From positions 6,077,501 through 6,141,500 of the forward strand of contig WPIO01000008.1 in the NCBI GenBank assembly GCA_009760855.2: DNA of 64,000 bases, read 5' to 3'. The notes under the pieces were generated by a model. That model did not search any database, had not been told where the DNA came from, and was given only the letters and a program-made list of their open reading frames with translations. The stretch is from Cristatella mucedo (lineage: Eukaryota; Bryozoa; Phylactolaemata; Cristatellidae). Positions 1 to 14,200 of the stretch are shown piece by piece (the first letter of the stretch is position 1; every line of letters begins with the position of its first letter). Position numbers and translations under genes: made by a program.

Positions 1-2500
1 CTCAATGGCGAGGTTACGCCCCTCATAATACCCTCTTGAGCAGAATGCCTCGGCGGCGCACTCGACAGGCAGTACAAGCTTTAGCGCATAGTAAGCTAGG
101 GTAAAAGCTAGTAGTTTTCACCGGCGCACAGCACGTACAACCCGTTACACTACTGCTACGAACGCGAGCTAGCGAGGCCCGAGCTATGAGTCCCCGACCG
201 CAAGCGCAGCCCGCGAAATGGGTGCTAGTCCTTACGGTCGCGTGACAAGTGCTGGAGGAACTGACGCCTCAAAGTACAACTAGTGAGTCGTATTGGCTGC
301 ACCAATACACGCAGGTATCGGCTGCTGCTGCAGAGCTGATCTCCAATCAAGAATGTCCTTACCTAAATGCATCTAGTTCCTATCGTTAAAGCAGAGCAGC
401 CTATTCGACATCCACCAAGAACAACATAGCAACATCAATGTGAGCCCAACATTACCATTTGCAAAAGGCGGGAGCGTTCGGCTTCGCCGGCTTGTCGAGC
501 TCTAGCATGAAACTACCGCCGTATATTTGCTTTCTTCGTAGCTGTCGTTGCGGCGGTTCTGTCTTTATCTTCATCGCCGAACGACAGTCGTTGCATCGAG
601 TTAGTGTTCAATTGATCTCCCGAACCCTCGGCTGTCGTCCTGGCGCTCAGCTTACCACCACTTTATTTGGCTGAAGGCGGGTGAACGCCTTTAGCCTCAG
701 CCCTATCTCAAATAGAAACTTGAACTTATCTCAAAACAAGAAAACGATTAGTGCACACAGCTGAAGGTAAAGCGAACCTACGTGTGCCGTTGTACAAGCA
801 CAGATGTGGTGGGAACATTCCAATTCTTGCCATCATCTCACTAATCCAAGCTCGTCATTCACTCAGTTTGTCATTGGGGAAGAATAGAAAAGTCCAGCAG
901 ATCTCTTAGCTGAGCCCACAGCCATTGGCAGACTGTCGAAATGCTGTGAACCTTCAAGTAATTTATATTTGGAGCAGGATGTCCAGTTCATTTTTTTTAT
1001 GGCACGCCGACTCAGCAGTCTTACCATGGTCGCACTGTGCAATGTTGTTTGAGGTGCAGGGGCTTGGAGCTCTCTGCATTCAGCAGTCGTCAAAAATGAC
1101 TCTCACCTGACTGCTGTTTAGCCATTGCGTTAACTTTGGATTTGATTAACTTTTGCTTCAGACTAACCTTTGCATGAAGTGTTAACAAGCTCTCATTGGG
1201 AAAGACGCTTGAAATCTTCTTGATAGTGTTCAGTTGCTTCTCAAACTATGCAGAGTGAACGTTGATTCTGAATTTATCTAAGTTCGGTACAAAGCAGTTC
1301 TGTAATTCGCTTAATTTTGGTTTTAGCACAGCTCCTACATTTTCATAATTTAATCAAACACCATATGATAAGAACGCGCTGTAGCGGATTCTGAGCTAGA
1401 GGTCCCTGCGACACATAAAGTGCGCGCAGCGGGTGCTATTCCTTACAGATGCATGGCAAATACGGATAAAGCTGGTGCATCGAAGCAAGGCCGACTTGTC
1501 GTAGTTATGGCGCCGACGAGCGCGTACGTACGCTGGCGGGAGCCGAACGCGGCAGAGATCAGGGAAGAGCAAGATTAGTATGCAAATTCCACGTTATTAA
1601 AACGCATTAATTTATTCAGTCGCAACAGAGGGCTGCATCTATACATCACAATCTATAACGTACAACTCTCCGGCTTCAAGTCTAAAGTGCAACTTGACTT
1701 ATTCGAAGTCCAAATAACAACTGTCTCGCCATTACTCAATTTGGGCATTTATTAGATCGTCTTAAACATGTGTCATGACGTTCGCTCCTCCTAATCATTA
1801 TCATTTTTGAACCGCTAATAATGTCAACCGTTTTCGTAATCTAATCGCTTGGCAGGTGCACGTTAAACTACCGGCAGAAACCAACTGAATTTGACAAAAA
1901 CAGCCGATTTCTAAGCGCCTGGACAGAAGTTTGTCACTCTTAGAGTGCAAAACAAAGACTATTACTATTTTTATTATAATTGTAAGGGCTGCACCACAAA
2001 CGGTCGTATGCGGTAGTTCGGACGAACAGCCAGCCGAGTCCATTTTTTTCATGTGTGGGTGTTTCTCGTCCGGGCTAGAGCAGGTACTGCCAACGTTCTC
2101 GATGCGTAAACGCTCTTCGACGCCATTTAGAGGCTGGGATTTCTAATAATTTTGAGGCGCTGAATTCTTAGCCCGCTAGTTTACTAAAGGCTTTCTTCTG
2201 AATAAGCACATGGTGGTCGTCGTGAGCGTCGCGGCGTTTGTCTGGCATTGTCACCACCTACATGGTCGCGCTCGGATAGTCATTTAAATCTGCTGTATAC
2301 CCAGTCCTTCATGATGGCGACGGACATTATGCCACCCATAGAGACTATTTCTTCATATCTATCTTGCCTGGCAGCTCGCGCTTCTCTATACCTCGTTGAG
2401 CTATATGCTAAGATTTCACAAGTCGTTATGCGGTGGAGATATTTTAAACATTTATTTCATGGTTCCTCGCCCATTCATTGTCAACGTATGAGAGTAGAGC
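1..2500. other. 5' flank of Usp20-33; no gene recognised
   Basis: Unique-looking sequence. CpG dinucleotides are clustered at about 1-680, 1380-1560 and 2000-2560. The last cluster lies next to coding exon 1 and is the best place for the promoter and any 5' UTR exon. No TATA box could be tied to a start site. Open frames here are short and unrecognised. Confidence 0.5.
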
Positions 2501-2558
2501 GCGAGCGCGTTGGTCATTCGCACATTGGACGTTGACTTCTTTCCTCGACAGGAAGTAC

Positions 2559-2642
2559 ATGGATAGAAAGAAAAAACGAAAAGCGTGCCCTCACCAAAGC
2601 ACTCAAAGTGCGCTGCGTGAGGACATCGCTGAGTTCCAGAAG
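2559..2642 (+). CDS. Usp20-33: Usp20-33 coding exon 1 (start, first ZnF-UBP ligands)
   Basis: Codes [20 protein letters not shown] and eight more residues, ending in phase 0 at the donor AAG|GTAGGC. CPH is the first zinc-ligand pair of the ZnF-UBP domain. Nineteen residues separate it from the next Cys, in exon 2, the same spacing as in human USP20. The ATG lies just after a possible acceptor (TTTCCTCGACAG, ending 2550), so an upstream 5' UTR exon may exist. The lysine/arginine-rich start could be a nuclear signal (inference). Confidence 0.85.
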
Positions 2643-3088
2643 GTAGGCCTTGCCGAGAATGGCTACCTCATTTTTAACTTGCCGCAAACGTGTGTAACGG
2701 CTGGGTTCCCGTCGTTTGTTGTAGTGCAGCTGGCGCTCGCGGGCAGTCAGGGTAGTGTTTGCACTTTCGTGAACAGTATCATGTTTTGTCAGCCTCCATG
2801 CTCGATTTCGGATCGCCGACACCTAAGGCTGGCGGTGTAAAGCAAGCCACGACCAAACGGCACTGTAGATCGTTAATCGGGTTAGTGGTAGCTTAACCAA
2901 GTCGATCCCAGTGTTCTGAAAGGCAGGTTTGCATGCTGTTTATACCCAAGGTGAAGGTATATGATGCACGTACTCGTTTTAGGGAGTTTCCAATTTAAAA
3001 TGCATACGCAAGCCGGGTTCAAATTCAGTCATCGTGTCATCAATATCATTGTGCAAAACACTTTAGCATGGCTGCTGGTTGTAGTATG

Positions 3089-3176
<88 letters not shown>

Positions 3177-6100
3177 CATTTGTATAGGCCCCAAGAGAAC
3201 TTAATCTCTATTCAGGCGCTTGACATAAGCCTCGGGGCTCGAGCCCACGACCTCAGCCAGACCTTGGTCGGGGCGAGCACCTTAACCGCTGGACCAAACC
3301 AGCTCGGCAATGGTCGCATGACTCCTGACGTGGGAATTTGAGGAAGTGCTGTGCTGAGGCAGCTGAGAAGCAGACGAAGAAATGGTGTGCCGTTGATGGT
3401 AGCCATTGATGATAGCAGTTGGGAGTGCGATGAGCGTGACAGCCCCCTGGTCCTGACGAATGTGGGTCGCTCACTGCCCTGCCATGCCACACACTGCTCA
3501 TTTGCCTTGACTTGACGGATAAAACGAAACTATGAACTCGTTTTTGTTCTGCATTTGAAAAAAATAAAACATTAATAAAATATAATAATAATGAATTAAC
3601 CATGAATCCGTTTGTTTGCTGGGTACCTGTGTTGCCATTGACAGGGAGCACGTTTCGATGCAGAGGCACCTCAGCACCTCAGGCTAACTTCAAATCCGTT
3701 AGGGACCGCGTCTTCTGCTCGTTTGCTTTAAAGCCTGGAGCTCTTGCCCGAATCAGGACACGACATCCCCTGACTTGACAAGGTTTAAAAGAGGCTAAAC
3801 ACCCACTAGTTCTTCACAGCAGTTGCTTTTTCAGTGTGAATTTATCTTAATGTGCTTAAGTATGCTGACACCGTGCCAGTTATCACTAACCAGTTGACAT
3901 TCTTACTTTTCAGCATATATACTGGGCGTAGAAAGTGATTTAATTTAGATATGGTCCTACACAATTTTCATTATTATTACTCCTTTTGAAATGAGCTGAG
4001 TGGCATCTGCCCTGTAATCATTGTCAGCCCAACATTTCTGCTCCGTGATCACATGTACTGACATTGCCACATTGCTAATTTCAGCTGTTCAATTTATCAT
4101 CATACTTTGACCAAGTTGTTGCGATGAGTTGCTTCAGCTTGCAAACATTCCTTTTTCGTATGCAAGTCAGCCGGTCAAGTTGAAGGCTTTGATTTCATGT
4201 CGAGTGTAATGATGCTAGGCCTTCTGTAGATAGCTTATCTGTTGTCCGGCAGGTACCAGCCTGTAGCAGCAGCATGAGCTTGTCACTGCCAGCTTGGATT
4301 GCATTATCTTTAGGGTGTGGTCTTTGCACTCAGTTGTTCGGTTGTCAGTACTAGCTCCGTGTGTGCTAATGACGTCTCTGCTGCGAGCTGTTATGCTTAT
4401 GGCTGTCATACCCAAGATTGCTCCCGATAGGGAGCCAAACGGTGGCATCGTCTGGCATGGGTAGCAACGGATCGACTTCAAGGTTTTGTCGCTCACTTTT
4501 AGGCCACTTCATTCTTTGGCTCTAGCCTACCTCTCAGATATACTCCCCCAACAATCCAAGCATAGTACCACCTGCTTTTCGGAATCCAACAGTTTTTCAA
4601 TACCTTGTAAAACCTCAAATCCTCTGGAGACCGTGCATTTAGTTCGTATGCTCCAAAGCCTGGAACTCCCTCCCGACTTGCGTCACAACATCCCCTGACT
4701 TGACCACATTTAAAAAGAATTTAAAAACACCTATTTAGGACAGCATTTAGTGTTTCCATGTGATTCGTCCTTCATGTGCTTATGCGTGCTGACACTGTGC
4801 ATGCTGCTACTAACCATGCTTGTTGACCCTGTGCATGTCACCCCTTACCATGTTATTCATGTTGTTTATCAAGTATGATATTAGTCACCATTCAATCGCT
4901 TTTCTCTTTGCAGCAGATGTAAAGTGCCTAGAAAGAGATTGAGTTCTCTGAGCGCGCTTTATCAAGTGCATTATTATTATTATCATTATTATTATGGCCA
5001 TTTGTTAAGGGAACACTATGGCACATGGCCATCTGTTAAGTGGCATTGCATGGCTTATCTCCCGGCATCAGCCTCTCACGTCGGTCTGAGTTCATGAGGT
5101 CCATCTGCCCCCCTCCCATATCGTCATCGTATGCCCGATGGCAGTGTGTGCCCAGCTCCCAGTGTGAGCATACGTGGTCGTATGTATTTTATTCTCACTA
5201 GCTACGAAAATGCTCTGCACATCTTCTGCTTAAGTAGTGTAAAACAAATAGGTGTAGTCTCTCATGTACAGATGCTAACCGTGAAACTATTTGGTAAGTG
5301 GCATGCAGACAGCTCTCTCATAAGTGCCTGGTCCTGTATCCTGAAAGGCTCTTTTTAGGCCAACTGAAAAAAGCTCATAGTGTGGATTATGTGTGCTGAT
5401 GCTGTGCATGCTGCCACTAGCCATACCGGCATGTTGACCCTGTGCACGTCACCTCTGACCATGTTATGCTTATTGACATTGAGCATGCTACCACTAACCA
5501 GTCGATCATGCTTCCTTTACAGCATATGGAAAGTACCTGGAAAGAGAAAGTTCTCTGAAGATGTTCTCTATTTGTATTATTATTATCATTATTATTATCA
5601 AGATGCGATATTGAAATTTATGTCAGGAACAGAATTTTTGCTGGGTTTCTATATAATGTTGAGCCGTGTTTAAGCTGTGATCTTCACAGCTCACCTGCTT
5701 GTCACGATAGCAGCAGATAGGGGGATGGGGCAGATATAATAATAACGTATCCTTGAGGGGAAATAAGTAGCTCTCTGTTTTCCATCGGCAGTATTTTTCT
5801 CTTTGTCTCATACTCATGCCGCAAAGCCGACATTGAGAGCTTCAAGACAACGGGAGTACCCAAACGCTGGCACAACTGCATGCTAGCAGTTCACTGGCCG
5901 TGTTCACGGGGTCACCGAATCCTCACTGCAGCTAGTGTAACGATGTAATGTAACGTATCTCCGTCTGTGGCTCCTCAAAGTCACGCCGATACAATGGGGG
6001 GTTACACTGGAGAGTTGTCTACAGCGCTCACACAAAGCCTAAGTGGATTTCGGTGCAAATGCGGTAGTGGCCAATAGACTTAATCTCATGCAACAAAGAG

Positions 6101-9100
6101 AAAGCCAACACTGACTCAGAAGGGCAGTTGAGGAAATGGGCAGGATGAAAGTAGCAGCTCTTGACAGCTAGTAATAACGTGTGCCACAGTCGGCAGCAGG
6201 AGAATATATGTCGTTGCAAAAGTGCTGTGGAAGTATGTTTCACAGTCTTGGACCTGGAGTGAAAAAGCTTCTCTTGCCAAAGATTGTCTAAACTTAGAAA
6301 TGAACAGCTTATTTATCGTCCAAAGAGGCCCCAAGGGCACTAGGATGCTGAAACGGGTGCATTACTGCAGCTAGATAGGAAGGAGCCAAGCTGTGGCAGA
6401 CCTTTTTGGTCAGTGTAAAAGTTTTGCTCTCTATCCGTTGATCAACTGAGAGCCATTGAAGCTCCTTCAGCAAAGGAGGAGACAGATGGCTGAACTTTTG
6501 AGATGCATTGACTAGCTCTGTAGCCATATTCATCACCTGTTTCAGAGGCTTGGGGCCTTTTTTGGTAGCCCAGCCAACACTGAATTATAGTAGGCCAGCC
6601 TAGACAGAAACTGGGACCTACTAAGATTTTTAGCCAGCCACCGTGGTAGGTATTCCGTAATCTTAGACAGGGATTGATTTTCATGGCTATCTGTGGAGAT
6701 GGTCTTCATAAGGAACCTGTCAAACTTTGAGCAGTCATCAAAGAGGAAACTCCAAGCACATGATACCGGTCACATTACAGTAGCACTGATTAGAAGAGCA
6801 AAGTAAACTAATCTAGTCCACGGCCTTTGCTGAAGACTTTGGTTTTATCATTGTCTATTTTAAGGAAATCGGTCGATATGCAGGATCAAATATCTGCAAA
6901 GCAAGCATATAAGTTCACCAGTCGGTGCAGCAGATTCCGATGGTTTAAATGGCAAATACAGCTTGGTGTTGTCAATAGAGAAGTAATAGCAAATCCTATA
7001 AGCCCGCATTACTTTTTCGTGAGTCTCGATATAAATGGAGAACAGCAACGGATCAAGAATAGACCCTCGTGGAACTCCACACGTGAGTAGTTTACTGGAT
7101 GAGACTAGACCACCACATGACCCGGATTGATAACGATTGGACAAATACGAAATAAACCATACAAGGGCCTAGTCTGTCAGACCGATAGCAGTTCTCAATC
7201 CTTTAAGTAGGATATCATGATCGATAGTATCAAACGCAGCTGTTGATCAAGCAGAGCCTGGGCAGTGACATTGCATTATTGTTTCTGCTAAGGATATCGT
7301 TTATCACACGGAGGAGAGCAGTTGAGGAGTGTTGCTTGAATCTTGACTTAAATTCCTATTGACAATTCATTCTATTAGTGACAATCTTTTCGAGAATCTT
7401 GGATGAAGTAGAGGAAGGGAAACAGGGCGATAGTTTACTGGGACCTCTAAATCCAATCCAGGCTCTAAAGTATTCGTCGAACGATGGCTGATTTGAAAAC
7501 TATGGAACAAACCCTTACCCAGAAAAGCATTAAAACATGAGTTATAGGTGTGTATGCCATTAAAGACCAGAGAGGAATGTAGGGTCACCAGGAGGCAAGC
7601 TCTTTTTGCTAGACTTTATAAGGTAGCCACATAGCGAATAGCAAACTTTGCCACATAGCAAAACTTACCCAGCCGAAATCAGAAGTAAACTAGAGCAATG
7701 TGGTACAGATAGAGCTGAGCTCCATTTCAAATCTCACTGATCTGTGAAATATTGGCCGAGTTATGGAATTTACAAGGTACGAAGCTACTCTGTAACTGAA
7801 GCTGTTTTAAAGTCACAAGCACGTACCTAAACAAGCTTCAATCATGTACCTAGATCTACCTAAGTTCAACTAGTTGGGAGACAAGTCGCCTATGATGCAG
7901 AGATCGGTTAATTTATTTTTAGATATGTTGCTTCAGGTTTACATCCGGGTTAGACGAGGTATGCATAATCATTATTTCTGTAATGTGGAAATTGTCAGAG
8001 CTTCGATCCCATTTCTAGTGTGTCTTTTGAAAGGTACACCCAAAATTTTTTCAATTGGACCAATTTTATAAAGTATTTTTGCTATGTCTTGACTGAAGCA
8101 CGGTTGACTTGTGTCCTAATGGGATAAAGATGCATCGGCGAATTATCATTGCTTTGGCAGATTGGGTCTTTATCACTATCACAGATTCTATTGATGAATA
8201 TTCTTGGACTGCCAGACAGAGGAGTGAATAAACAAATGGTTATTGTCGTTAAGACCAGCGGCACTTTTTGCATACGTTGTGGAAAGTAAAGCAATGCTTG
8301 GGTAATCATAACCAAAAGTGTTAGCTGCTGCACTCACGTCAGAGCCGCAAAGCTTTAGCCTGAATCGACGAATTAGGCCTCAGCTGCCAGACATAGGTTT
8401 CCGACCAGACCACAGCTGACATAATAGTGTCAGTCAGCATCAAAACTTGAAATTATGAACTTACCTTATCAGTCACAGTATATGGAGATTTGGCTCGAAC
8501 CTGTAAAAGTGGCAAATTAAAGCCCAGGTTGTATAGCCCTGTGGTGAACGCTGTAAGTAAAGTGTTCGTGATTACTCATTCTGTTAGTGCACCGAACCAG
8601 CAACCCAGAGGATGCAGGATTGTTGTTTGCCTGAGGCAAAATTCTTTTTGGTTTTGAGTCCAGCGGCAGACGGCCTCCGTGGCGCTCTTTATTTTGAAAT
8701 TGAGATGGCTTAACATAAATTATCGTCTAGCTTATAGGTGGGAAGCTCTCAAGTTGTAGGAACAAAGTATTACGTCAAATAAAGACTTATTGGTGTTTTT
8801 CTTGGTTATCTTGTCATAATTTGACGAGCTGCTGCAACATTAGTCTGCAGCGTGAAGGCTTGTAGTTGTTTGCCTGGATTTTCTTATTCTTCCCTCCCTG
8901 TGTGTAGGGATCTCGTGATGTTGGCTGCTCAATAAACTAGGTGTTGATTAATCACGCATAAATATAATTAATTTGTAGAGTGCCTTAAGATAACCTAATC
9001 ACCAACCAGATGCTTCACATATGCTGAAGGGCTCGGGCCCACGACCTTACTCACATGCATTTACCTGAGAGGATGGCCACTCAACGGGGGGGGGGGGAAG

Positions 9101-11215
9101 AAGGGCGTAAAGTATTCATGAGGTATAACCTCTTGTGTGCAGTTTTTCTTAACCGGCAGTACTACACTGCATAGTTAGCGACTGATACTCATCTTCTCTG
9201 TCTGCTAGTCGTACTGGTAGGGTGCATCTCGGTAAGCCTATAGTCTTGATTATCTCTTAAATCTTCTATTACAGATCAAGCGCTGTTCACACGAGGATTG
9301 CAAGGATGCAATCGCTATCAAGCTATGGCTATGCACTTACGAGCACTGTCGGTATGTCGGCTGTGGTGAAGATGACAAAGACCACATCGAGAGGCATGCC
9401 ATGGCAAGTTGGCCAAGCTCTTTCTTTAACCTCTTATTCCTTAGTGCCTTTTCTTTTTTATGCCCTGGCAGCAGGCAGTGTGTAGGGCGGACAAGAAATT
9501 TGTCTGTGTAATAAACCACAGCTAGTGCAGCATGAAAAGCCGTTGCATATGTCTGTGGTATAGCCTTAATGCTAGTTTGGTGACTAGATGGTAAAGCTGC
9601 CCTAGTCGCCTGAGCTTACTCGTTTAGCAACCAAATTCACTCTTTATTTTCTGGTTGCTTGGGGTTGTGGCTTTAGTCACTCGATTGTAGAGAGTAGAAC
9701 TGTATTTGTAAATCAGTTCAGTAGGTGTACAGCTATGGCGCAGCTTTTCTCATCTTCTGGTGCATGCAGCCCCAAGCTGCTAGCTGGTGGTCACTTGCAA
9801 GAAAGGGATATGCTGTTAGCTGGGGTGTAGCCAGATAATTTTCAGTTGGCTGAGCTTTTTCAAGGGAATCGCTCGACCTTGACCTCGCTTAAATCTGCCA
9901 ATCTAATGGACGATGCACTGCACCACATCTGGGCATGTCGCCCGGCTTAGTAGGAGCTGTAGCCCCCATTATAAAGGCTCTTGCCTACATCGACGGCTGC
10001 ACGTCAGAATATCGTGGAGCTGAGCCAGTGCACTTATCAATTATCACGGGATCATTTTATGATTTCCAAATCACACGTGCTCAATGTGTAGTGGCAACTT
10101 TTTAAATTGGTGTATATATGACCCAAAGGCCTTTAGGGTTTGGTGGGGACTAAGAACAACAAAATAACTGGCTCCTGTGCTTAAACAATTGAACTACTGA
10201 GGCTGTTGGTTCTATCGCTTGTACCACTATGCTTAAATGCACTTTCTAACTTTGACAGCCATTTACGTACTCAGCCGAATCCATAAGCCGTGTGAGTTTA
10301 TGAAAGTGTATGTTATTAAAAAAGACCTAATTATGTGCATTGTACACGTGGTTAGTGGACAAAGAAGCTACCACGACCAGATGTTTAATGTATGGCAACG
10401 TTATACATGTTGATTATGAATCAAGCACCAGTTTGAGAAATTATGCCAGGTTTTGGATCGTGTCGGTATGTACTTCTAATTATTTGGAGTACCCTCAAGT
10501 TAAGAGAAGTCAAGTCAGGTGGGTTAAACCCGCTTTTAGGGAAGTTTGATGGTTGCCCTGTTATGCAAGCTGAGCACAATAGGTGTATCATGTACCTGGG
10601 CATAGTTGAGTGTCACTCAGTTTTCGTAATAATCGTAAGGACTGTTATGCAGTTTTGTCAAGATTGGGCTGTGCTAGCTTTGAAATTTTTTGCTGTGAAA
10701 TCTTATGCTGCAAAGCAAATTGAAGTATTATTGAATTATGTACCCTGCTATTCTTGTTCTTTGGACGGTTATCTGTGACTTGTTGCTCTATTGACTACTG
10801 GTGGTGATTTGCTGTCCTGTAAAGGTGGGATAAAATCACTCCAGGATAGTGCCAAAAGTTCAAATGTTGGTTTCATTCACTAGTTGGCTGTACTCTCAAA
10901 ATTGCTTGGAACACGTTCTGATGGGCTGCTGTGTGACACACTCTGCAGTTGACGACTCGGCCAGCAGACCGACCTTTTTTCCGGCTTCACTGCGAAATGT
11001 ACAGCCTCCCTAGAGGCAGCTCAGGCTGGTTGTCTTCTGTCGTTTAAAGACTGGTTTGTTTGCATGCTGACCCTGTGCATGTCCCCCTAACCATGTTATT
11101 CATTTTGTTTGTTTTTTAAGCATGATTTTACTTTCCATTTAATTGCATTTCCCTTTGCAGCAAATGTAAAGCGCCTAGAAAGAGATTAAGTTCTCTGAGG
11201 GCGCTTTATCAAGTA

Positions 11216-11257
<42 letters not shown>

Positions 11258-14200
11258 TGGTCCAGCTTTTGCTTTGTGAATAATCATTCCCCATCTACCC
11301 TCATTTCGGTTAGGGATTGCCTGATTGACCGACTGTAGAAATAAAATATTAAGGCCACTGACTGAACGGCTGGCTATAGTTTTGGCCAATTAGCTATATG
11401 CTGCTTAATTGTTTGGATGAGCCTCATATTCCTTTCCAAATCCTCTAGTGCTATTGGTCGAAGCCGTGCTGGAACTGTGCAGTGCCTTACCGAGGCTGGC
11501 GCCTCATCGTAAGCGTTGCAGGCGAACGGTGCATTTTCCATGCACCATTGCCATTGCTGACGATACCTCACTATGTGAGCCTGCCACCCTTTTGCCGAAG
11601 CCAAATCAAGTGGCTGCCAGCTCACAAGTCTGCTTGTATTCTGCAGATGCAGGAACACCACATTGCCATGTGTATTGACAACAGCAGGCTTTGGTGCTTT
11701 GCCTGTGACTCTGAAACCTTTTGGAATGACGATGCCGATGTTGTGTGAGTATCAGTGACTTGCCATAGCCTCACAGTTTGAGCTAAGATCGTCAGCCAAG
11801 TGTTTCAGAATATGGGCGAATTACATCTTACCACTGCTGAAGGCATGTGATTCCACGTCTGTCACCCCTGTCTGTCTGTCTCTCCGTCTCTGTCTCTCTC
11901 TGTCTCTCTTTCCTTTGCTTTCGGGGTCATCCCGATTCTCTTGCCCTTGTTTGGCCCAGGGGTTATGGTGCTCGCCTCTAACGACCAAGGCCAAGGTAAA
12001 TGCGCTTGATGATCGAAGTTCTCTAGCCCTGCTGTATATGTGAAGCACCTGTATAGAGATTAAGTTCTCTTGGAGTGCTATTTAAATAAATGAATTGTAC
12101 TATTATATTTCACGAGTAGGACATGTTTTCTGTTACTCGGCTTTAGTTTGCTTCGTGTCGTAGTTCCCTTAGCATAGGGGGCCGGCCTCTAGCTGGATCT
12201 GTCAGAGGATGGGCCAGGGCTGTCGTGAGCTGCATTTTAACCCTACGTTGCAGCCCATCCGAGCACCATCACGTGGCCGCCGATGCATGTAATGGTGACG
12301 CTGACCTCGGCGAATCTGTCGGCATGTACAGTGGATCAATAGGCTTGTTGGCAGCTGCTGGTGCAGCAGCTGCTGCCGCGCCTTCAACTGAAGACAGTGA
12401 CCTGCCGGGCCTAGTTGGGCTCAAGAACCTGGGCAATACCTGCTACATGAATGCAGCTCTTCAGTCTTTGTCCAATTGGTGAGATGCATGGCCCGTGACG
12501 AGTTTTAAAACTATCCTGGCTACCACATGTTAGCTGCTGACTTTATGCACTGTAATGACGGAATCGTTGCATTGCATAGTGCTTGTCTGTTTTCCTCGAT
12601 GATTATAGTGAGCCTCTTACACGATACATGCTCGACTGTGGTCCTGCAGTAATCCATCAGGCACGGAAGTGTTCCTTATCAAAGAACTACCTTAAGCTGC
12701 TTCGTGAGCTTTGGGGTGTATCGAGGTAACAGTTGCAGTTTTCTTGTTCATTAATATCTAGATCGTAGCAGTCGCTCGTCAGACGACCTTTGCTTGCATT
12801 ACTTTGCCCTAGATGACCTGTGCCTGGCTGCTGCTGTTGCTGTTGCCATGGTCATCCTTATTTGCTTGACTCCCCTGTCTGCTTGAAGATCAGGACTTGC
12901 TGTGCCTTCCGGTGTTCACCAGGCCATCAGATCGGTAAATCCTGCATTCCGTGGTTATCAGCAGCAGGTGAGTGCCTTCGTACTGCTTTTCAAACTATTG
13001 CACGGAGCTAAGAGGACCACAGGATCTGGTGACTAGTAAATTTCAATGCAGGCTGAAGCTCCAAGTTTGTGTGGATAAGAAAATGTACTCACACAACTAA
13101 ATTCACTGCCTGCTCTTTAGGAGAAGGGGTTTAGCGTTCTCCAAGTATGTAATGGGTACGACCGTGGAGAGGTAGTTTAGACGGGCGGAGATGCTGGGCG
13201 TGTATGCTTGTGAAGGAAAGCAGTTGCAGCGCCGTGTTGACTCAAAGTGAGCAAAGTGTAATTAAGCAGTGCAGAGCTGCTTTTTTGATGTGGCCTTTTA
13301 CTACTTGGTTGTAGGCAGTTATTTGCTGCAGTCGTTTAGCTTTATGCTTTGCTACGAATTCTGAAGCTTGAATTTCTTCTTGCACATGGCTTAATGGTCG
13401 TTGAGTAACTGCAGCACTGTTTATTTAGAGTTTGAGAACTGATAAGAATAAATTAACCTGAGTGCTTCCAGACCCTGCACTTTTGTGTGGTCCCTACTAA
13501 CGTGCTTTCATGCAATTCACTGAAGTTTTTTATTGACTGTGCATGCATTAAAATCAAACTTCAGATCCATCTTCGGGTCGTGTATGCCACTTAAATTCTA
13601 ATTATGCATTGTCTCATTAACATTTGCATAATTTGACTAGCATTTACAAGGGTGTAGTCGTGGATGCTAACGTTTCTCGATCGTCAAATGAGAGATGGCA
13701 GCTTCAATTCTAATTCGGGCTCAGAGTTTTTGCAATTCAATACCCATTGTAGACAACGTTCAAGCTGGGTACTTTCAAACTCGGTGCCAGTTTTGTATTA
13801 TTTGCATGCTGGGCATTAAAAAAAAGTAGAGATCAGCCTATTCAGCTGCCTCACTTATATTGTGGCAGAATAGCCTTAGTAGCTTTCACTCCCGCTGCAG
13901 TAGACAATGAAGAATTACCTTCTGAAGGATTCTAGCCCACGACCTGGATCGTGAAGTGCAAGCTCACTATCTAGTGGGCACTGTAGTAGCTCTTGATGGA
14001 ACCATGTAGTCTCTTTTGCTCGAAGCACACGTCGTTAGTAAAGGCAGTTCGTGATAGTGCCTCCAGATCTGGGAGCCGGCTGTAATACTCTCTGAAACCG
14101 CCAGACATTGAGCCTCCTCCAGCCGTCAGCTGACTTGGAATAGTTGGTCTATGGAGTTTTTTCCTGAATAACTGCTTCCAAGCTCTGTAGACCTTGTTTT

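Noticed and set aside
161-1460. Weak similarity between about 190-245 and 1395-1450 (GGGTGCTA-TCCTTAC).
   Set aside because: Too short and interrupted to call a repeat without an alignment.
2961-3341. 126-codon frame with a long IYIYIY run.
   Set aside because: Translation of the (AT)n array and SINE-A.
11482-11748. 88-codon ORF covering exon 3.
   Set aside because: Only 11647-11744 is coding; the upstream part is intron, with the acceptor inside the frame.
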